In this document: in pieces, positions 25,900 to 34,716 of the stretch | Layout of the letters: each line of letters opens with the position of its first letter | Position numbering within the stretch: position 1 is the stretch's first letter | Assembly: GCA_965279595.1 (NCBI GenBank) | Contig: OZ257246.1 | Span: forward strand, 1,550,001 to 1,614,000 | Source: CAIKLP01 sp965279595 | GTDB taxonomy: Bacteria > Bacteroidota > Bacteroidia > Sphingobacteriales > Sphingobacteriaceae | DNA length: 64,000 nt | Direction of reading: 5' to 3' | Program-made: the position numbers and the translations under genes | The notes under the pieces: model-generated | The model's input: the letters and a program-made list of their open reading frames with translations, nothing else | The model's database searches: none | What the model was told of the DNA's origin: nothing

Positions 25900-26660
25900 A
25901 AAAATTTTAAATTTTAAATTTTGAATGTGTCTCCGCTTTATTTGATTCCGAACTTCCAACTTATTTCAAGGCAATTCACCCAACACTTTTTTACAAAAGG
26001 ACTTCGTTGTAGGAAAGAATGTGTTAATGTGTTAATTTGATGATGTGTTAATTGCTTCACTTTGGATACATGGTGCAATTGGCCCAATTCACCATTCACA
26101 ATTATTTAATTAACATTCATAATTCAAAACTCAACACTCATCACTTTTTATAAACCTGTCTTCGCTCATTGAATGAAAGAATGTGTTAATTTGTTGATGT
26201 GTTAATTGCTTCACTTTGGATAAATGGTGCAATTTGCCCAATTCAAAATTCATAATTCTTTCAATTGACATTCATAATTCAACACTTAACACTCATCACT
26301 TTTTATAAACAAGTCTTCGTTCATTGAATGAAAGAATGTGTTAATGTGTTAATATGTTGATGTGTTAATTGCTTCACTTTGGTTATATGGTGCAATTTGC
26401 CCAATTCAAAATTCATAATTCTTTCAATTGACATTCATAATTCAACACTCAACACTCATCACTTTTTATAAACAAGTCTTCGTTCATTGAATGAAAGAAT
26501 GTGTTAATGTGTTAATATGTTGATGTGTTAATTGCTTCACTTTGGTTATACGGTGCAATTTGCCCAATTCAAAATTCAAAATTCTTTCAATTGACATTTA
26601 AAATTCAAAATTTAAAATTCATAATTATTTCACCATCGTACATCAACGAAATACTCCTCC
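25900..26660. repeat. Four tandem copies of a ~160-bp AT-rich repeat, no gene
   Basis: Units start with GAAAGAATGTGTTAAT at about 26013, 26175, 26330 and 26493 (periods 162, 155, 163). Each contains GTTAATTGCTTCACTTTGG, GTGCAATTNGCCCAATTC, CAATTGACATTCATAATTC (variable), CAACACTCATCACTTTTTA and TCTTCGTTCATTGAATG. Copies 3 and 4 are almost identical. No coding potential. Confidence 0.9.
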
Positions 26661-26715
26661 TACCCCCCTTAAACTCAATTTATTGCAGTCATGTCACACA
26701 TAAGTAACTTAATAC

Positions 26716-26746
26716 TTGCTACTTGTCCCAAAAAACCCTACCTTTG
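26716..26746 (+). promoter_or_regulatory. Promoter of the DEAD-box helicase gene
   Basis: TTG at 26716-26718, 20 bases, then TACCTTTG at 26739-26746, matching the Bacteroidota -33/-7 consensus. The 5' leader would be about 38 bases. Confidence 0.65.
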
Positions 26747-26789
26747 CCCCGGCTTTCGCAAGAGGCGATCGCTTTAAACTTATTTATTA

Positions 26790-28739
26790 ATGAACCCATT
26801 TGAACAATTGGGTGTCAGTCCGAAAATTGTAAAGGCAATTTTAGAACTCGGCTTTGTCTCGCCGACGCCTATACAAGAACAATCCATTCCCGTCTTATTG
26901 AAGGGAGATCGCGACTTTGTCGGTCTGGCACAAACAGGAACAGGGAAAACCGCCGCTTTTGGCCTCCCACTGTTGGAACAGATAGATCTTCGAAGCAAGC
27001 ATCCGCAGGCATTAATTTTATGCCCTACGCGTGAACTATGTTTGCAAATTACGAATGATCTAAACAATTACGGTAAGTACCTCGACAACTTAAATGTTGT
27101 GGCCGTTTACGGAGGTGCAAGTATTGTCACTCAACTACGCGACATCAAGCGTGGAGCCCACATTGTGGTTGCTACACCTGGTCGTATGCTAGATGTGTTG
27201 AACAGAAAAGCAGTTAATTTCTCAGAAGTGAAATCAGTAGTACTTGATGAAGCCGATGAAATGTTAAACATGGGCTTTCAAGAAGATATCAATAGTATTT
27301 TATCAACTACACCAGATGATAAATTTACTTGGTTATTCTCTGCTACCATGCCTGCTGAAGTTCGTCGCATCGCGAAGAACTACATGGAAGATCCATTTGA
27401 GTTAACTGTTGGTACAAAAAATACAGGTAATGTAAATATCAACCACGAATACTATGTTGTTCGTCCGCGCGATAAATACGCAGCCTTAAAACGTTTAGTA
27501 GATTTCAATCCAGATATTTTTGGAATTGTTTTCTCAAGAACAAAAATTGAAACGCAAGAAATTGCAGAGATGTTGATGAAAGATGGTTACAATGCAGATT
27601 CATTGCATGGTGATTTATCTCAACAACAACGTGATCGTGTAATGAAACGTTTCCGTGATCGTTCCCTTCAAATCCTTGTAGCTACTGATGTTGCTGCTCG
27701 TGGTATTGACGTGGATAACGTAACTCACGTAGTACATTTCTCTTTACCTGATGAAATTGAAAATTATACCCATAGAAGTGGTCGTACTGCACGTGCAGGA
27801 AAAACTGGAACTTCATTGGCTATTATTACTTCAAGAGACGTTGGTAAAATTCGCCAAATTGAAAGACAATTAGGTAGCAAGTTTGCTCATGTTGAAGTAC
27901 CTTCTTCATTCGATGTTTGTGAGAAACAATTATTTTCTTTAGTACACAAAGTGCATAACGTACAAGTGAACGACGAACAAATTGATCAATACATGCAACG
28001 CATTTACGATGAGTTGACTGAATTATCAAAAGAAGATGTCATCAAACGTTTTGCTTCTTTAGAATTTAATCGCTTCTTAGATTATTATAGAAATGCTCCA
28101 GACTTGAACGCGAAAGCAGAAGATAGAGGTTCAGATCGTAATTCAATGGGAAGTGCGAAGAGTGGAACACATACTCGTTTGTTTATTAATTTAGGTTCAG
28201 TTGATGAATTCAATCGTGGTGAATTATTAGGCTTTGTATGTAATACTTCAGGTATCAAAGGCGACCGAGTTGGTAAGATTGATATCAAAGGTGTTTACTC
28301 TTTCTTTGAAGTAGAAAATGAAGTTTTGGAACAAGTGCAAGCTGGTTTCAAAAGTGTTGACTTTAAAGGTAGAAATGTGAGAATTGAAGTTTCACAAGAT
28401 AGTGGTGGTGGAGATAGAGGTAGAAGTCGCTCACGTGGCTCATACGGTGGCGGTGATAGAGGTGGAGAACGCAAAAGCTACGGAAGTGGTGGAGGCGGAG
28501 AACGCAGATCATACGGCGGCGGTGGCGGTGGTGAACGCAGATCAAGTGGTGGTGGCGAACGCAGATCTTCTTCAGGAAGTGGCGAACGTAGATCATCTGG
28601 ATCAGGCGAACGCAGCTCAGGTGGAGGATATTCTTCGGAACGTAAATCTTACGGTTCAGGAAATTCTGATTCCAACTCAAGCTCAGGTGCTCCAAGAAGA
28701 GAAAGAAAAGATAAAGATTCTCGTGGTGGTAAATGGTAA
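26790..28739 (+). CDS. DEAD-box RNA helicase with DbpA-like RNA-binding domain and Gly/Arg/Ser tail
   Basis: The protein has 649 residues. Motifs are in order: Q-motif (FVSPTPIQEQ), Walker A AQTGTGKTA (about 48-56), DEAD in VVLDEADEMLN, SAT in LFSATMP, HGDLSQQQR and HRSGRTARAG. A C-terminal RRM-like DbpA domain (about 465-545: HTRLFINLGSVDEFNRGE, IDIKGVYSFFEVE) follows, then a 100-residue low-complexity tail of GGG, ERRS and GGGG repeats (about 545-649) that should bind RNA non-specifically. It unwinds structured RNA in ribosome assembly and cold growth (CsdA/DeaD role). The gene has its own promoter and terminator. Confidence 0.95.
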   Translation: MNPFEQLGVSPKIVKAILELGFVSPTPIQEQSIPVLLKGDRDFVGLAQTGTGKTAAFGLPLLEQIDLRSKHPQALILCPTRELCLQITNDLNNYGKYLDNLNVVAVYGGASIVTQLRDIKRGAHIVVATPGRMLDVLNRKAVNFSEVKSVVLDEADEMLNMGFQEDINSILSTTPDDKFTWLFSATMPAEVRRIAKNYMEDPFELTVGTKNTGNVNINHEYYVVRPRDKYAALKRLVDFNPDIFGIVFSRTKIETQEIAEMLMKDGYNADSLHGDLSQQQRDRVMKRFRDRSLQILVATDVAARGIDVDNVTHVVHFSLPDEIENYTHRSGRTARAGKTGTSLAIITSRDVGKIRQIERQLGSKFAHVEVPSSFDVCEKQLFSLVHKVHNVQVNDEQIDQYMQRIYDELTELSKEDVIKRFASLEFNRFLDYYRNAPDLNAKAEDRGSDRNSMGSAKSGTHTRLFINLGSVDEFNRGELLGFVCNTSGIKGDRVGKIDIKGVYSFFEVENEVLEQVQAGFKSVDFKGRNVRIEVSQDSGGGDRGRSRSRGSYGGGDRGGERKSYGSGGGGERRSYGGGGGGERRSSGGGERRSSSGSGERRSSGSGERSSGGGYSSERKSYGSGNSDSNSSSGAPRRERKDKDSRGGKW

Positions 28740-28763
28740 TTAATTAACCATCAATTGAAATAA

Positions 28764-28813
28764 AAGAGTAAGCAAGAAGTTTGAAAAAACGGAAAGCTTA
28801 CTCTTCTTTTTTT
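28764..28813 (+). terminator. Intrinsic terminator after the helicase gene
   Basis: AAGAGTAAGC at 28764-28773 pairs with GCTTACTCTT at 28796-28805, followed by a T-run at 28807-28813. Confidence 0.8.
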
Positions 28814-28817
28814 ATGG

Positions 28818-30485
28818 CTAGTTGATCAATATTTTTTCAACTACATTTCCTAAAGTGCTTTTTACAGTTATAGTATAAACTCCTTTGGCTAATAATTCTA
28901 AGGGTATTGATAAAGCATTATTTCCTTCAGTAATTTCTACAGATTTATTGAAAATAATTTTACCACTTAGGTCTGTCATGCTTAATTCCATTGCACTTGC
29001 AACCGGACTGAATAAATTTATTTTTAATTCATTTTCTTGATAAGAAGAATGAATAAATTTCAAATCCTTATTTTTCTTTACTGCAGAAACTACTTTTGAA
29101 TATTCAAAGCTGCCGTTGATATCTATTTGTTTTAAGCGATAATAGTGAATACCAAATCCAGCGTTTTCATCTCTGAAAATATAATTTTTTATGTCTTTTG
29201 AATTGATTGCACCTTTTTGTTCTCCTATTTTATGGAAGGTAGATCCATCTTCTGATCTTTCTATTTCAAATAATTGATTGTTGATTTCTGAGGCAGTGCT
29301 CCAATTCAATTCAATGATTTTATTGTCTAAAGTTTGTGCATTGAAAAAACTTAATTCAATAGGTAAAACTGCATCGTTGCGAGTGTACCAAATTGGGGCT
29401 GTCCAAATTTCATCACCATCCGTTTGAACTATTTTTGCATAATAATAACGGGTAGTACCATTAGCCAATGAATTATCAGTATAAGTTAAGGTACTTGAAT
29501 TGCTATTGGAAGTCATGGTTGTGGGCGCAACACCAGCAGTGGTAGAATACAATGCCGACAATAAAGTGATGCTTGCAATGGTTTCTAAATCATCATCAGT
29601 TATGCTGATTGATATGGTTGGAACACCTGCACGAGTGGTGATACTTCCCATCACTTTGGTTCCAATTTTATAATCCACTTTGCAGTTCCAATCATCAGAA
29701 GCATAGAAGCGCATATTGCGATAAGCATCCATGATATTAGCTTGTGTTAAAGAAGTTGCTAATACCACTGTTCTGCCCATGGTAGTTCTTCCGAAAGTTG
29801 TATTGTGATTGTCATGATCTATACTAGGTGCAACGTGGTAACCTCTTTTTAAAGCATCCGTATATCTCGAATTAAAGGAAGAAGTTGAAGGGTTGCTATA
29901 AGTAGTATTAGTAGATGTAGATGGTCCATTTCTGATGGCTGTTCCAACTACGGCATCATCCCAAATAGAATTATAAGCAGCCGAGAAAAATCCATCATAA
30001 TCAGTAGCTACTGGATGCGCCAATAAAGCAAAAGCACCAGGATGATTTTTTACGATAGGATATAAACTGGCATAATCACCTTTGGCCACAAAAACTTGAA
30101 AAGCACCTGGGTTCCATCCAATCAATGAATCGAAACCATAAATTAAGAAATGTCCGCCTGCTGATATAGTTCCATATTCCATCCCATACATACACACAAA
30201 AGTTCCATCATCATTAGCAGCTGCGGTTTGTGTTTTCAAACCCGACCAATTGCTCAATGACATATTGGTACTCTCATTATGGTTATGTTCGGATACCCCT
30301 AAAAAATTGAAGTGACTCGACAGTTTCCCATAAGTAAATGCAGTTGCAGGGGTAGGTGAATTCCCATCATCATTCCCATCAGAATAACCCGTATGCGAAT
30401 GCAAGTTGCCGAAGTAGTAGTTGTAGACTTGGGACTTGCAGTTCAGTGCAAATAGCAGGAGAATCAGTAGAGGGAGTTTCTTCAT
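28818..30485 (-). CDS. Secreted PHP-like phosphoesterase with T9SS sorting domain
   Basis: The protein has 555 residues. The signal peptide is followed at once by NLHSHTGYSDG (His29, His31, Asp36), the first metal motif of PHP-type phosphoesterases; FLGVSEHNHN (about 70-79) and APSIDHDNHNTTFG (about 218-231) supply more His/Asp ligands. Then come a beta-sandwich (about 280-370) and a C-terminal T9SS sorting domain (FSPVASAMELSMTDLSG..., KGVYTITVKS, ending EKILIN). It should be a cell-surface hydrolase of phosphate esters or related bonds. The gene stands alone, convergent with the helicase gene. Confidence 0.85.
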   Translation of the reverse strand: MKKLPLLILLLFALNCKSQVYNYYFGNLHSHTGYSDGNDDGNSPTPATAFTYGKLSSHFNFLGVSEHNHNESTNMSLSNWSGLKTQTAAANDDGTFVCMYGMEYGTISAGGHFLIYGFDSLIGWNPGAFQVFVAKGDYASLYPIVKNHPGAFALLAHPVATDYDGFFSAAYNSIWDDAVVGTAIRNGPSTSTNTTYSNPSTSSFNSRYTDALKRGYHVAPSIDHDNHNTTFGRTTMGRTVVLATSLTQANIMDAYRNMRFYASDDWNCKVDYKIGTKVMGSITTRAGVPTISISITDDDLETIASITLLSALYSTTAGVAPTTMTSNSNSSTLTYTDNSLANGTTRYYYAKIVQTDGDEIWTAPIWYTRNDAVLPIELSFFNAQTLDNKIIELNWSTASEINNQLFEIERSEDGSTFHKIGEQKGAINSKDIKNYIFRDENAGFGIHYYRLKQIDINGSFEYSKVVSAVKKNKDLKFIHSSYQENELKINLFSPVASAMELSMTDLSGKIIFNKSVEITEGNNALSIPLELLAKGVYTITVKSTLGNVVEKILIN

Positions 30486-30806
30486 TATGGCAAAGGTAGG
30501 GTAATTTTAAATTTTAAATTATGAATTTTGAATGTCAATTAAAAAATAATTTTAAATTTTGAATTGGGCAAAATTGGTTTAATGGTAGTATTATAAAGGA
30601 AATTATAGAAAATACATTAATTAGCCTTGGAATGATCTGTTGCAAGTAGCACTACATAATTTAAAATCCATAATTATCTTTTATTTGGAATTAGCTGTTG
30701 CAAGTAGCACTACATAATTTAAAATTCAAAATTTAAAATTCATAATTATCCCACTCTAAATTCATATTTTTTCTACAAATTTGCAGCATTCAACTTAATC
30801 AAGAAA
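30486..30806. repeat. AT-rich dispersed repeats, no gene
   Basis: The region contains AATTTTAAATTATGAATTTTGAATG-type words near 30503-30532 and two copies of GTTGCAAGTAGCACTACATAATTTAAAAT (about 30640-30668 and 30694-30722), 54 bases apart. It must also hold the promoters of the two divergent genes, which I cannot place with certainty. Confidence 0.75.
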
Positions 30807-31289
30807 ATGATCCAGCGCATCCAAACTTTCTACCTTTTTTTAGCGGCCATGGCATTGGCGTTTTTATTTTTAGTTCCAATTTATACTTTTGAAAAGAATG
30901 TAGCGGGGGCAAGGGTAGAGGCGAAGATTAGCATTCAGGGTTATTCGGAGAAGATGCCCAATACGGTTGATTTTACTTTAGTAGAGCAAACTCAAGCCCG
31001 CATGATGATGACGGCAGCAATTGCTTTATTTTTATTGTTTACTATTTTTCAATATGGTAACCGCAAAAGGCAGGTAGCTATTGCACGTGTAATGGTGATT
31101 GCAGAATTTGCATTGATAGTTTTTTTATTGAGTGGTTTACAAGATCAAATCAATGCCCCTGAGATTGAGAATGTGAAAATGGGAATTGGGGTTGCATTGC
31201 CGAGTTTAGCCATTATTTTCACTGCCCTAGCTGCACGATCAATCCGTAAAGATGAGGAAATGGTGAAAGCCGCAGACCGCCTACGTTAG
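30807..31289 (+). CDS. DUF4293 membrane protein
   Basis: The protein has 160 residues. MIQRIQTFYLFLAAMALAFL is the family start, and four hydrophobic segments lie at about 8-26, 70-86, 97-113 and 123-143. DUF4293 proteins are conserved in Bacteroidota and have no assigned function. The gene is monocistronic, with a terminator 35 bases after the stop. Confidence 0.88.
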   Translation: MIQRIQTFYLFLAAMALAFLFLVPIYTFEKNVAGARVEAKISIQGYSEKMPNTVDFTLVEQTQARMMMTAAIALFLLFTIFQYGNRKRQVAIARVMVIAEFALIVFLLSGLQDQINAPEIENVKMGIGVALPSLAIIFTALAARSIRKDEEMVKAADRLR

Positions 31290-31323
31290 GAAAGATTTTA
31301 TCCACATTTTATCAACAATAATG

Positions 31324-31350
31324 AGCCCAAAATTCAATGTTTTGGGCTTT
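31324..31350 (+). terminator. Intrinsic terminator after DUF4293
   Basis: AGCCCAAAA at 31324-31332 pairs with TTTTGGGCT at 31340-31348, with a 7-nt loop. The T-run is short. Confidence 0.7.
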
Positions 31351-31409
31351 CCTGTTTATAAACTGCAAGCTTCATCAATTATTTAATAATCAATTAACCT
31401 AAATAGGGC

Positions 31410-31439
31410 TTGCATTTTACACATAACTTTCTATTTTTG
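31410..31439 (+). promoter_or_regulatory. Promoter of the T9SS cargo gene at 31469
   Basis: TTG at 31410-31412, 19 bases, then TATTTTTG at 31432-31439; both fit the Bacteroidota consensus. The leader is about 23 bases. Confidence 0.75.
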
Positions 31440-31468
31440 GATAAATAACGCTTTTCAAAAAAATATTT

Positions 31469-32602
31469 ATGAAGAAAATTTACTTGTATTTGGCTTTGAT
31501 TTTAACTGCTTCCTTAGCAAAGGCGCAAGTTACTTATGGTGTATATAATTTTACTGGTACAGGATCTTCTTGTGCATCAAGAGTTGCAACTGTGACAACC
31601 AATAATATCACGAATGGTACTTTTGGAAATATGACTGATGGAGCCGGTGCAACTTGTTCTGGAACAATTAGTGCGGATAAATACACAATCACAGGAGTAA
31701 ATGCAGCAACAAGTGGCGATGCAATAACAAATGATGATTTTACAGGATTTACTTTGACTTTAGGAAATAATAAAAAGTTTGACAATATTTCAATTGATTT
31801 ATCATTTACAAGAAGGATGTCAAACATTACTAATGCACCAAAATGTTTTGTAAGAGCCCAATGGGATAATGCAGGTTTTGTAACACAAGGTTCAGATATT
31901 ACATTAACAACTAGTGATGTTTTATCTACTGTTACAATTGCAGCTCCAGGTAATTCTACCTCAACTTTATTAACTGTAAGAATTTATTGCTACTCAGCAA
32001 CAGCGAGTACAACAACATTCAGAATAGATGACGTTACTTTGACTGCGGCAAATGCACCACTACCAATTTCTTTATTATCATTTCAAGGTGCAAAAGTTGC
32101 TGAAAAAGTTCAACTAACTTGGTCAACAGCATCAGAAATTAACAATGATAAATTCATTATTGAGCGTTCACAAAATGCAGATGAGTTTGAAGAAATTGCT
32201 ACAATAGCTGGAGCAGGAAATTCACATGCAATTTTAAATTATTATTTTACAGATGTGAATCCTTTGAAAGGAACTTCTTACTACCGTTTAAAGCAAGTTG
32301 ATTTTGATGGCACTTCTGAAACTTTCAAAACTATTGCAGTTAACTCAGGTAAAGCAGAATTAAATATTGAAAACGTTTATACTTCAAACCAAAAAGTTAA
32401 TTTGAAAATTTACTCACCAATTGCCACCGAAACAACATTGTTGATTCATGACATCAGTGGTAAATTGGTTGCTTCAGAAAAGCAAATTTTAACTGAAGGT
32501 TATAACCAAATACAAATCAATACACCAACACTACAACCGGGTATACATCTGATTAAGTTGCAAGGAACGGAGAGTGTTGTGATGAAGAAGTTTGTTTTCT
32601 AA
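31469..32602 (+). CDS. T9SS-sorted surface protein
   Basis: The protein has 377 residues with a signal peptide (to AKAQ). Residues 20-190 form a beta-rich domain with two Cys (SSCASRV, GATCSGT) of a type often found in adhesins or carbohydrate-binding proteins. Then comes a segment common to Bacteroidota cargo (PLPISLLSFQGAKVAEKVQL, WSTASEINNDKFIIERS), and the T9SS sorting domain (IYSPIATETTLLIHDISGKL, GIHLIKLQG, ending VMKKFVF). Probable surface-exposed protein; ligand unknown. The middle segment is closely similar in style to residues 380-440 of the PHP-like protein at 28818. Confidence 0.85.
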   Translation: MKKIYLYLALILTASLAKAQVTYGVYNFTGTGSSCASRVATVTTNNITNGTFGNMTDGAGATCSGTISADKYTITGVNAATSGDAITNDDFTGFTLTLGNNKKFDNISIDLSFTRRMSNITNAPKCFVRAQWDNAGFVTQGSDITLTTSDVLSTVTIAAPGNSTSTLLTVRIYCYSATASTTTFRIDDVTLTAANAPLPISLLSFQGAKVAEKVQLTWSTASEINNDKFIIERSQNADEFEEIATIAGAGNSHAILNYYFTDVNPLKGTSYYRLKQVDFDGTSETFKTIAVNSGKAELNIENVYTSNQKVNLKIYSPIATETTLLIHDISGKLVASEKQILTEGYNQIQINTPTLQPGIHLIKLQGTESVVMKKFVF

Positions 32603-32877
32603 ATACAATAATTTTAAATTTTAAATTTTGAATTGTGCATTGCAGCAAAAGCAGTGTATAATTCAAAATTTTTTTTTGAATCAGTCTTTGAGTTTTGTGG
32701 GTTAAATAATGTGTTAATGTGATAATGTGTTGATGTGTTAATTAGACTTCGATGCTATTGAACTGCAAGTTTGCCCAATTTAAAATTCATAATTTCTCAA
32801 TTGGCATTTAAAATTCAAAATTTAAAATTGTTTTTCAATTGGCATTTAAAATTTAAAATTCAAAATTTAAAATTATT
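32603..32877. repeat. AT-rich dispersed repeats, no gene
   Basis: The words match other blocks: GTGTTAATGTGATAATGTG (about 32710-32728), GTTAATTAGACTTCG and repeated TTTAAAATTCAAAATTTAAA (32810-32877). It lies between two convergent genes. Confidence 0.85.
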
Positions 32878-33204
32878 TTACTGCAAATTGGCAATCACCT
32901 CTTCCGCAGAAATTTCATTATGCGAAGCATCAAACAAACATTCGTTCTTATTGATCAATAATACTTGTGGTGATTCATGGTGGACTTGAAAATCTTCAGC
33001 AATCATTTTGGAAATGTTTCTGTGCTGAATTAAGTCGAGGTAATAAACAGGAATTGCAGAATTTGCATCCCATTCTTTTTGGAACATTTTTAATACCATA
33101 TTACTCACTGAACAGCGAGTGCTATGTTTGAAAATAACAGAAGGGCTTTCTGAGTTTTTAATGAAATCTAATTGGTCTATTGAATTTAATTCAATCCAAT
33201 TCAT
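32878..33204 (-). CDS. ytxJ: Bacillithiol-system protein YtxJ
   Basis: The protein has 108 residues from the ATG at 33204. The thioredoxin-like fold shows FKHSTRCSVSNMVLKMF (Cys at about residue 27, the YtxJ active-site Cys) and HHESPQVLLINK (cis-Pro). YtxJ is a putative bacilliredoxin-system partner found in Firmicutes and Bacteroidota that make bacillithiol. Its start is one base after the stop of a 45-residue lipoprotein gene (33206-33343), so they are translationally coupled. Confidence 0.87.
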   Translation of the reverse strand: MNWIELNSIDQLDFIKNSESPSVIFKHSTRCSVSNMVLKMFQKEWDANSAIPVYYLDLIQHRNISKMIAEDFQVHHESPQVLLINKNECLFDASHNEISAEEVIANLQ

Positions 33205-33205
33205 A

Positions 33206-33343
33206 TTATCTCCAAACTGCTCTAGAGCGACCAGAAAACTTGTAGTTATCAGACATTGCTGGGCAACCCTGACGACTTGAACAAGAAGAAATACCGATAA
33301 TGATAAATCCCCCAAGTATGATCATTGCTATTACTTTTTTCAT
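33206..33343 (-). CDS. 45-residue lipoprotein directly upstream of ytxJ
   Basis: The ATG at 33343 opens a frame of 45 codons ending in TAA at 33206-33208. The product starts MKKVIAMIILGGFIIIG and has a clear lipobox (GISSC, Cys21); the mature peptide is only 25 residues (CSSRQGCPAM, then SGRSRAVWR) with a second Cys (Cys27). It is basic and probably sits in the periplasmic leaflet of a membrane. The stop is one base from the ytxJ start (TAATATG), which supports translation of both. No family is recognised. Confidence 0.7.
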   Translation of the reverse strand: MKKVIAMIILGGFIIIGISSCSSRQGCPAMSDNYKFSGRSRAVWR

Positions 33344-33378
33344 TTTTTTAAATTCTGTGTAAATACAAAAGTAAACTA

Positions 33379-33879
33379 TTATCTTTTATTAAAGAAATTT
33401 GACTTTAAATCAGCCATTTTTATTGCTGTAACGGCTGCTTCTGTCCCTTTATTGCCATGCTTACCACCTGCTCTATCAATGGCTTGTTGCAAATTATCAG
33501 TAGTTAAAACCCCAAAAATGCATGGAATGCCTGTATTGATACCCACATTGGTAATGCCATTGGCTACTGCATTGCAAATAAAATCGAAATGACGGGTTTC
33601 TCCTTGAATGACACAGCCTAAAGATATAATGGCATCAAACGCCTTACTGGTAGCCGCCATTTGCGCTCCTGAGCTTAATTCAAAGGTTCCAGGCACTTTA
33701 AGTACTTCAATAGCACTTTCTGCACATCCGTTTTCTAAAAGTGAATCTACAGCGCCCGAAAGTAGTGCTCCGGTAATTTCACTATTCCATTCAGCAACCA
33801 CAATGGCAAATTTATATTTACTTGCATCAGGAATGCTGGTATGTGAAAAATCAGATAAGTTTTTGAGTTGTGTAGACAT
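33379..33879 (-). CDS. ribH: 6,7-dimethyl-8-ribityllumazine synthase
   Basis: The protein has 166 residues. The lumazine synthase signatures are clear: AIVVAEWNSEITGALLSGA, VPGTFELS (about 63-70) and GCVIQGETRHFDFICNA, where the His of RHF is catalytic. It joins 5-amino-6-ribitylaminouracil with dihydroxybutanone phosphate in riboflavin synthesis, as an icosahedral or pentameric assembly. No other rib genes are adjacent. Confidence 0.95.
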   Translation of the reverse strand: MSTQLKNLSDFSHTSIPDASKYKFAIVVAEWNSEITGALLSGAVDSLLENGCAESAIEVLKVPGTFELSSGAQMAATSKAFDAIISLGCVIQGETRHFDFICNAVANGITNVGINTGIPCIFGVLTTDNLQQAIDRAGGKHGNKGTEAAVTAIKMADLKSNFFNKR

Positions 33880-33891
33880 AGTCTTTAAATT

Positions 33892-33923
33892 AAAAAAACT
33901 CCTAAGCGAACTTAGGAGTTTTT
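33892..33923 (-). terminator. Bidirectional terminator between the TPR gene and ribH
   Basis: ACTCCTAAG (33898-33906) pairs with CTTAGGAGT (33911-33919), with a CGAA loop; an A-run lies on the left (T-run for minus-strand transcripts) and a T-run on the right. Confidence 0.8.
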
Positions 33924-33940
33924 CAATGATATGTTTTTAT

Positions 33941-34606
33941 TTAGATTTTTGCCGATGCCCTAGCAATATATTTATCAATGTCTTTGGCTTCATTTGAATC
34001 CGTAAATTCCTTTTTTACTTTGTTGTAAGTATCTAAAGCCTTTTGGTTATCATTCAATTGCTCATAAGTCATCCCTAATTTCATTAAAATCATAGGTGCT
34101 GTAAAAGCATTGGCTGATTTGTTTGCAGCTTTGTTATAATAGTTAGCAGCTTCATCTAATTGATTTAACTCCACATAAGCATCTGCAATACCTCCTAAAG
34201 CCATGGTAGTTAACACTTCATCTGTTGAACTGAAATCTTTCAACGACTCAATAGCTAAATCATACTGTCCTTTTTTCAAATAACAGAAACCTAAATAATA
34301 GTTCGCTAAGTTACCTGCTTTGGTACTGCTGTATTCATCAGCAATGGCTATGAAGCCCATGAAATTACCATCACCATTCATGGCTTTGTCAACAGAATCT
34401 TGCTCAAAATATCTTTCAGCCATATAGCTTTGTGAAGCAGCTTCTTTTTCACGTGGCGACATAATGAAACGTTGGTATGAAAAATAAATCAATACCAATG
34501 CTGCAATGGTTCCACCAATCACCAATAAACTCTTTCTATTTTCAACTACGAAATGTTCCGCTTTTGAAAATTGTTCTCCAATGTTATTTTCCTGTTCTAC
34601 CGACAT
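33941..34606 (-). CDS. Membrane-anchored TPR protein
   Basis: The protein has 221 residues, taking the ATG at 34606 (MSVEQENNIGEQFSKAE). One transmembrane helix lies at about 27-46 (LLVIGGTIAALVLIYFSY); TPR repeats follow from about 85 (NYYLGFCYLKKGQYDLAIES, ADAYVELNQLDEAANYYNKA, KLGMTYEQLNDNQKALDTYN). The layout is like YfgM, an inner-membrane chaperone partner of the Sec translocon. It has its own promoter, divergent from recF. Confidence 0.85.
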   Translation of the reverse strand: MSVEQENNIGEQFSKAEHFVVENRKSLLVIGGTIAALVLIYFSYQRFIMSPREKEAASQSYMAERYFEQDSVDKAMNGDGNFMGFIAIADEYSSTKAGNLANYYLGFCYLKKGQYDLAIESLKDFSSTDEVLTTMALGGIADAYVELNQLDEAANYYNKAANKSANAFTAPMILMKLGMTYEQLNDNQKALDTYNKVKKEFTDSNEAKDIDKYIARASAKI

Positions 34607-34628
34607 GTTTAAATTTAATCTAAGGTTG

Positions 34629-34658
34629 CAAAAATACATTTTTAGGCGATACTATCAA
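34629..34658 (-). promoter_or_regulatory. Promoter of the TPR gene
   Basis: On the minus strand: TTG (34656-34658), 19 bases, TATTTTTG (34629-34636). For recF, on the plus strand, TATATTTG at 34688-34695 is a -7 box with a poor -33 element. Confidence 0.7.
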
Positions 34659-34716
34659 TATCTGAATAAATATGCATTGAAATTAAATATATTTGTGCTC
34701 AATTATAGGGTTTTTG

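Noticed and set aside
26761..26775. GCGATCGC palindrome just before the helicase gene
   Set aside because: It equals the cyanobacterial HIP1 octamer, but it occurs once here and the organism is clearly Bacteroidota, so chance is the simplest explanation.
28384..28743. A 119-codon open frame overlapping the end of the helicase gene
   Set aside because: It is a frame-shifted reading of the Gly/Arg/Ser-repeat tail; the product is a low-complexity Val/Ala/Asp string and has no start context.
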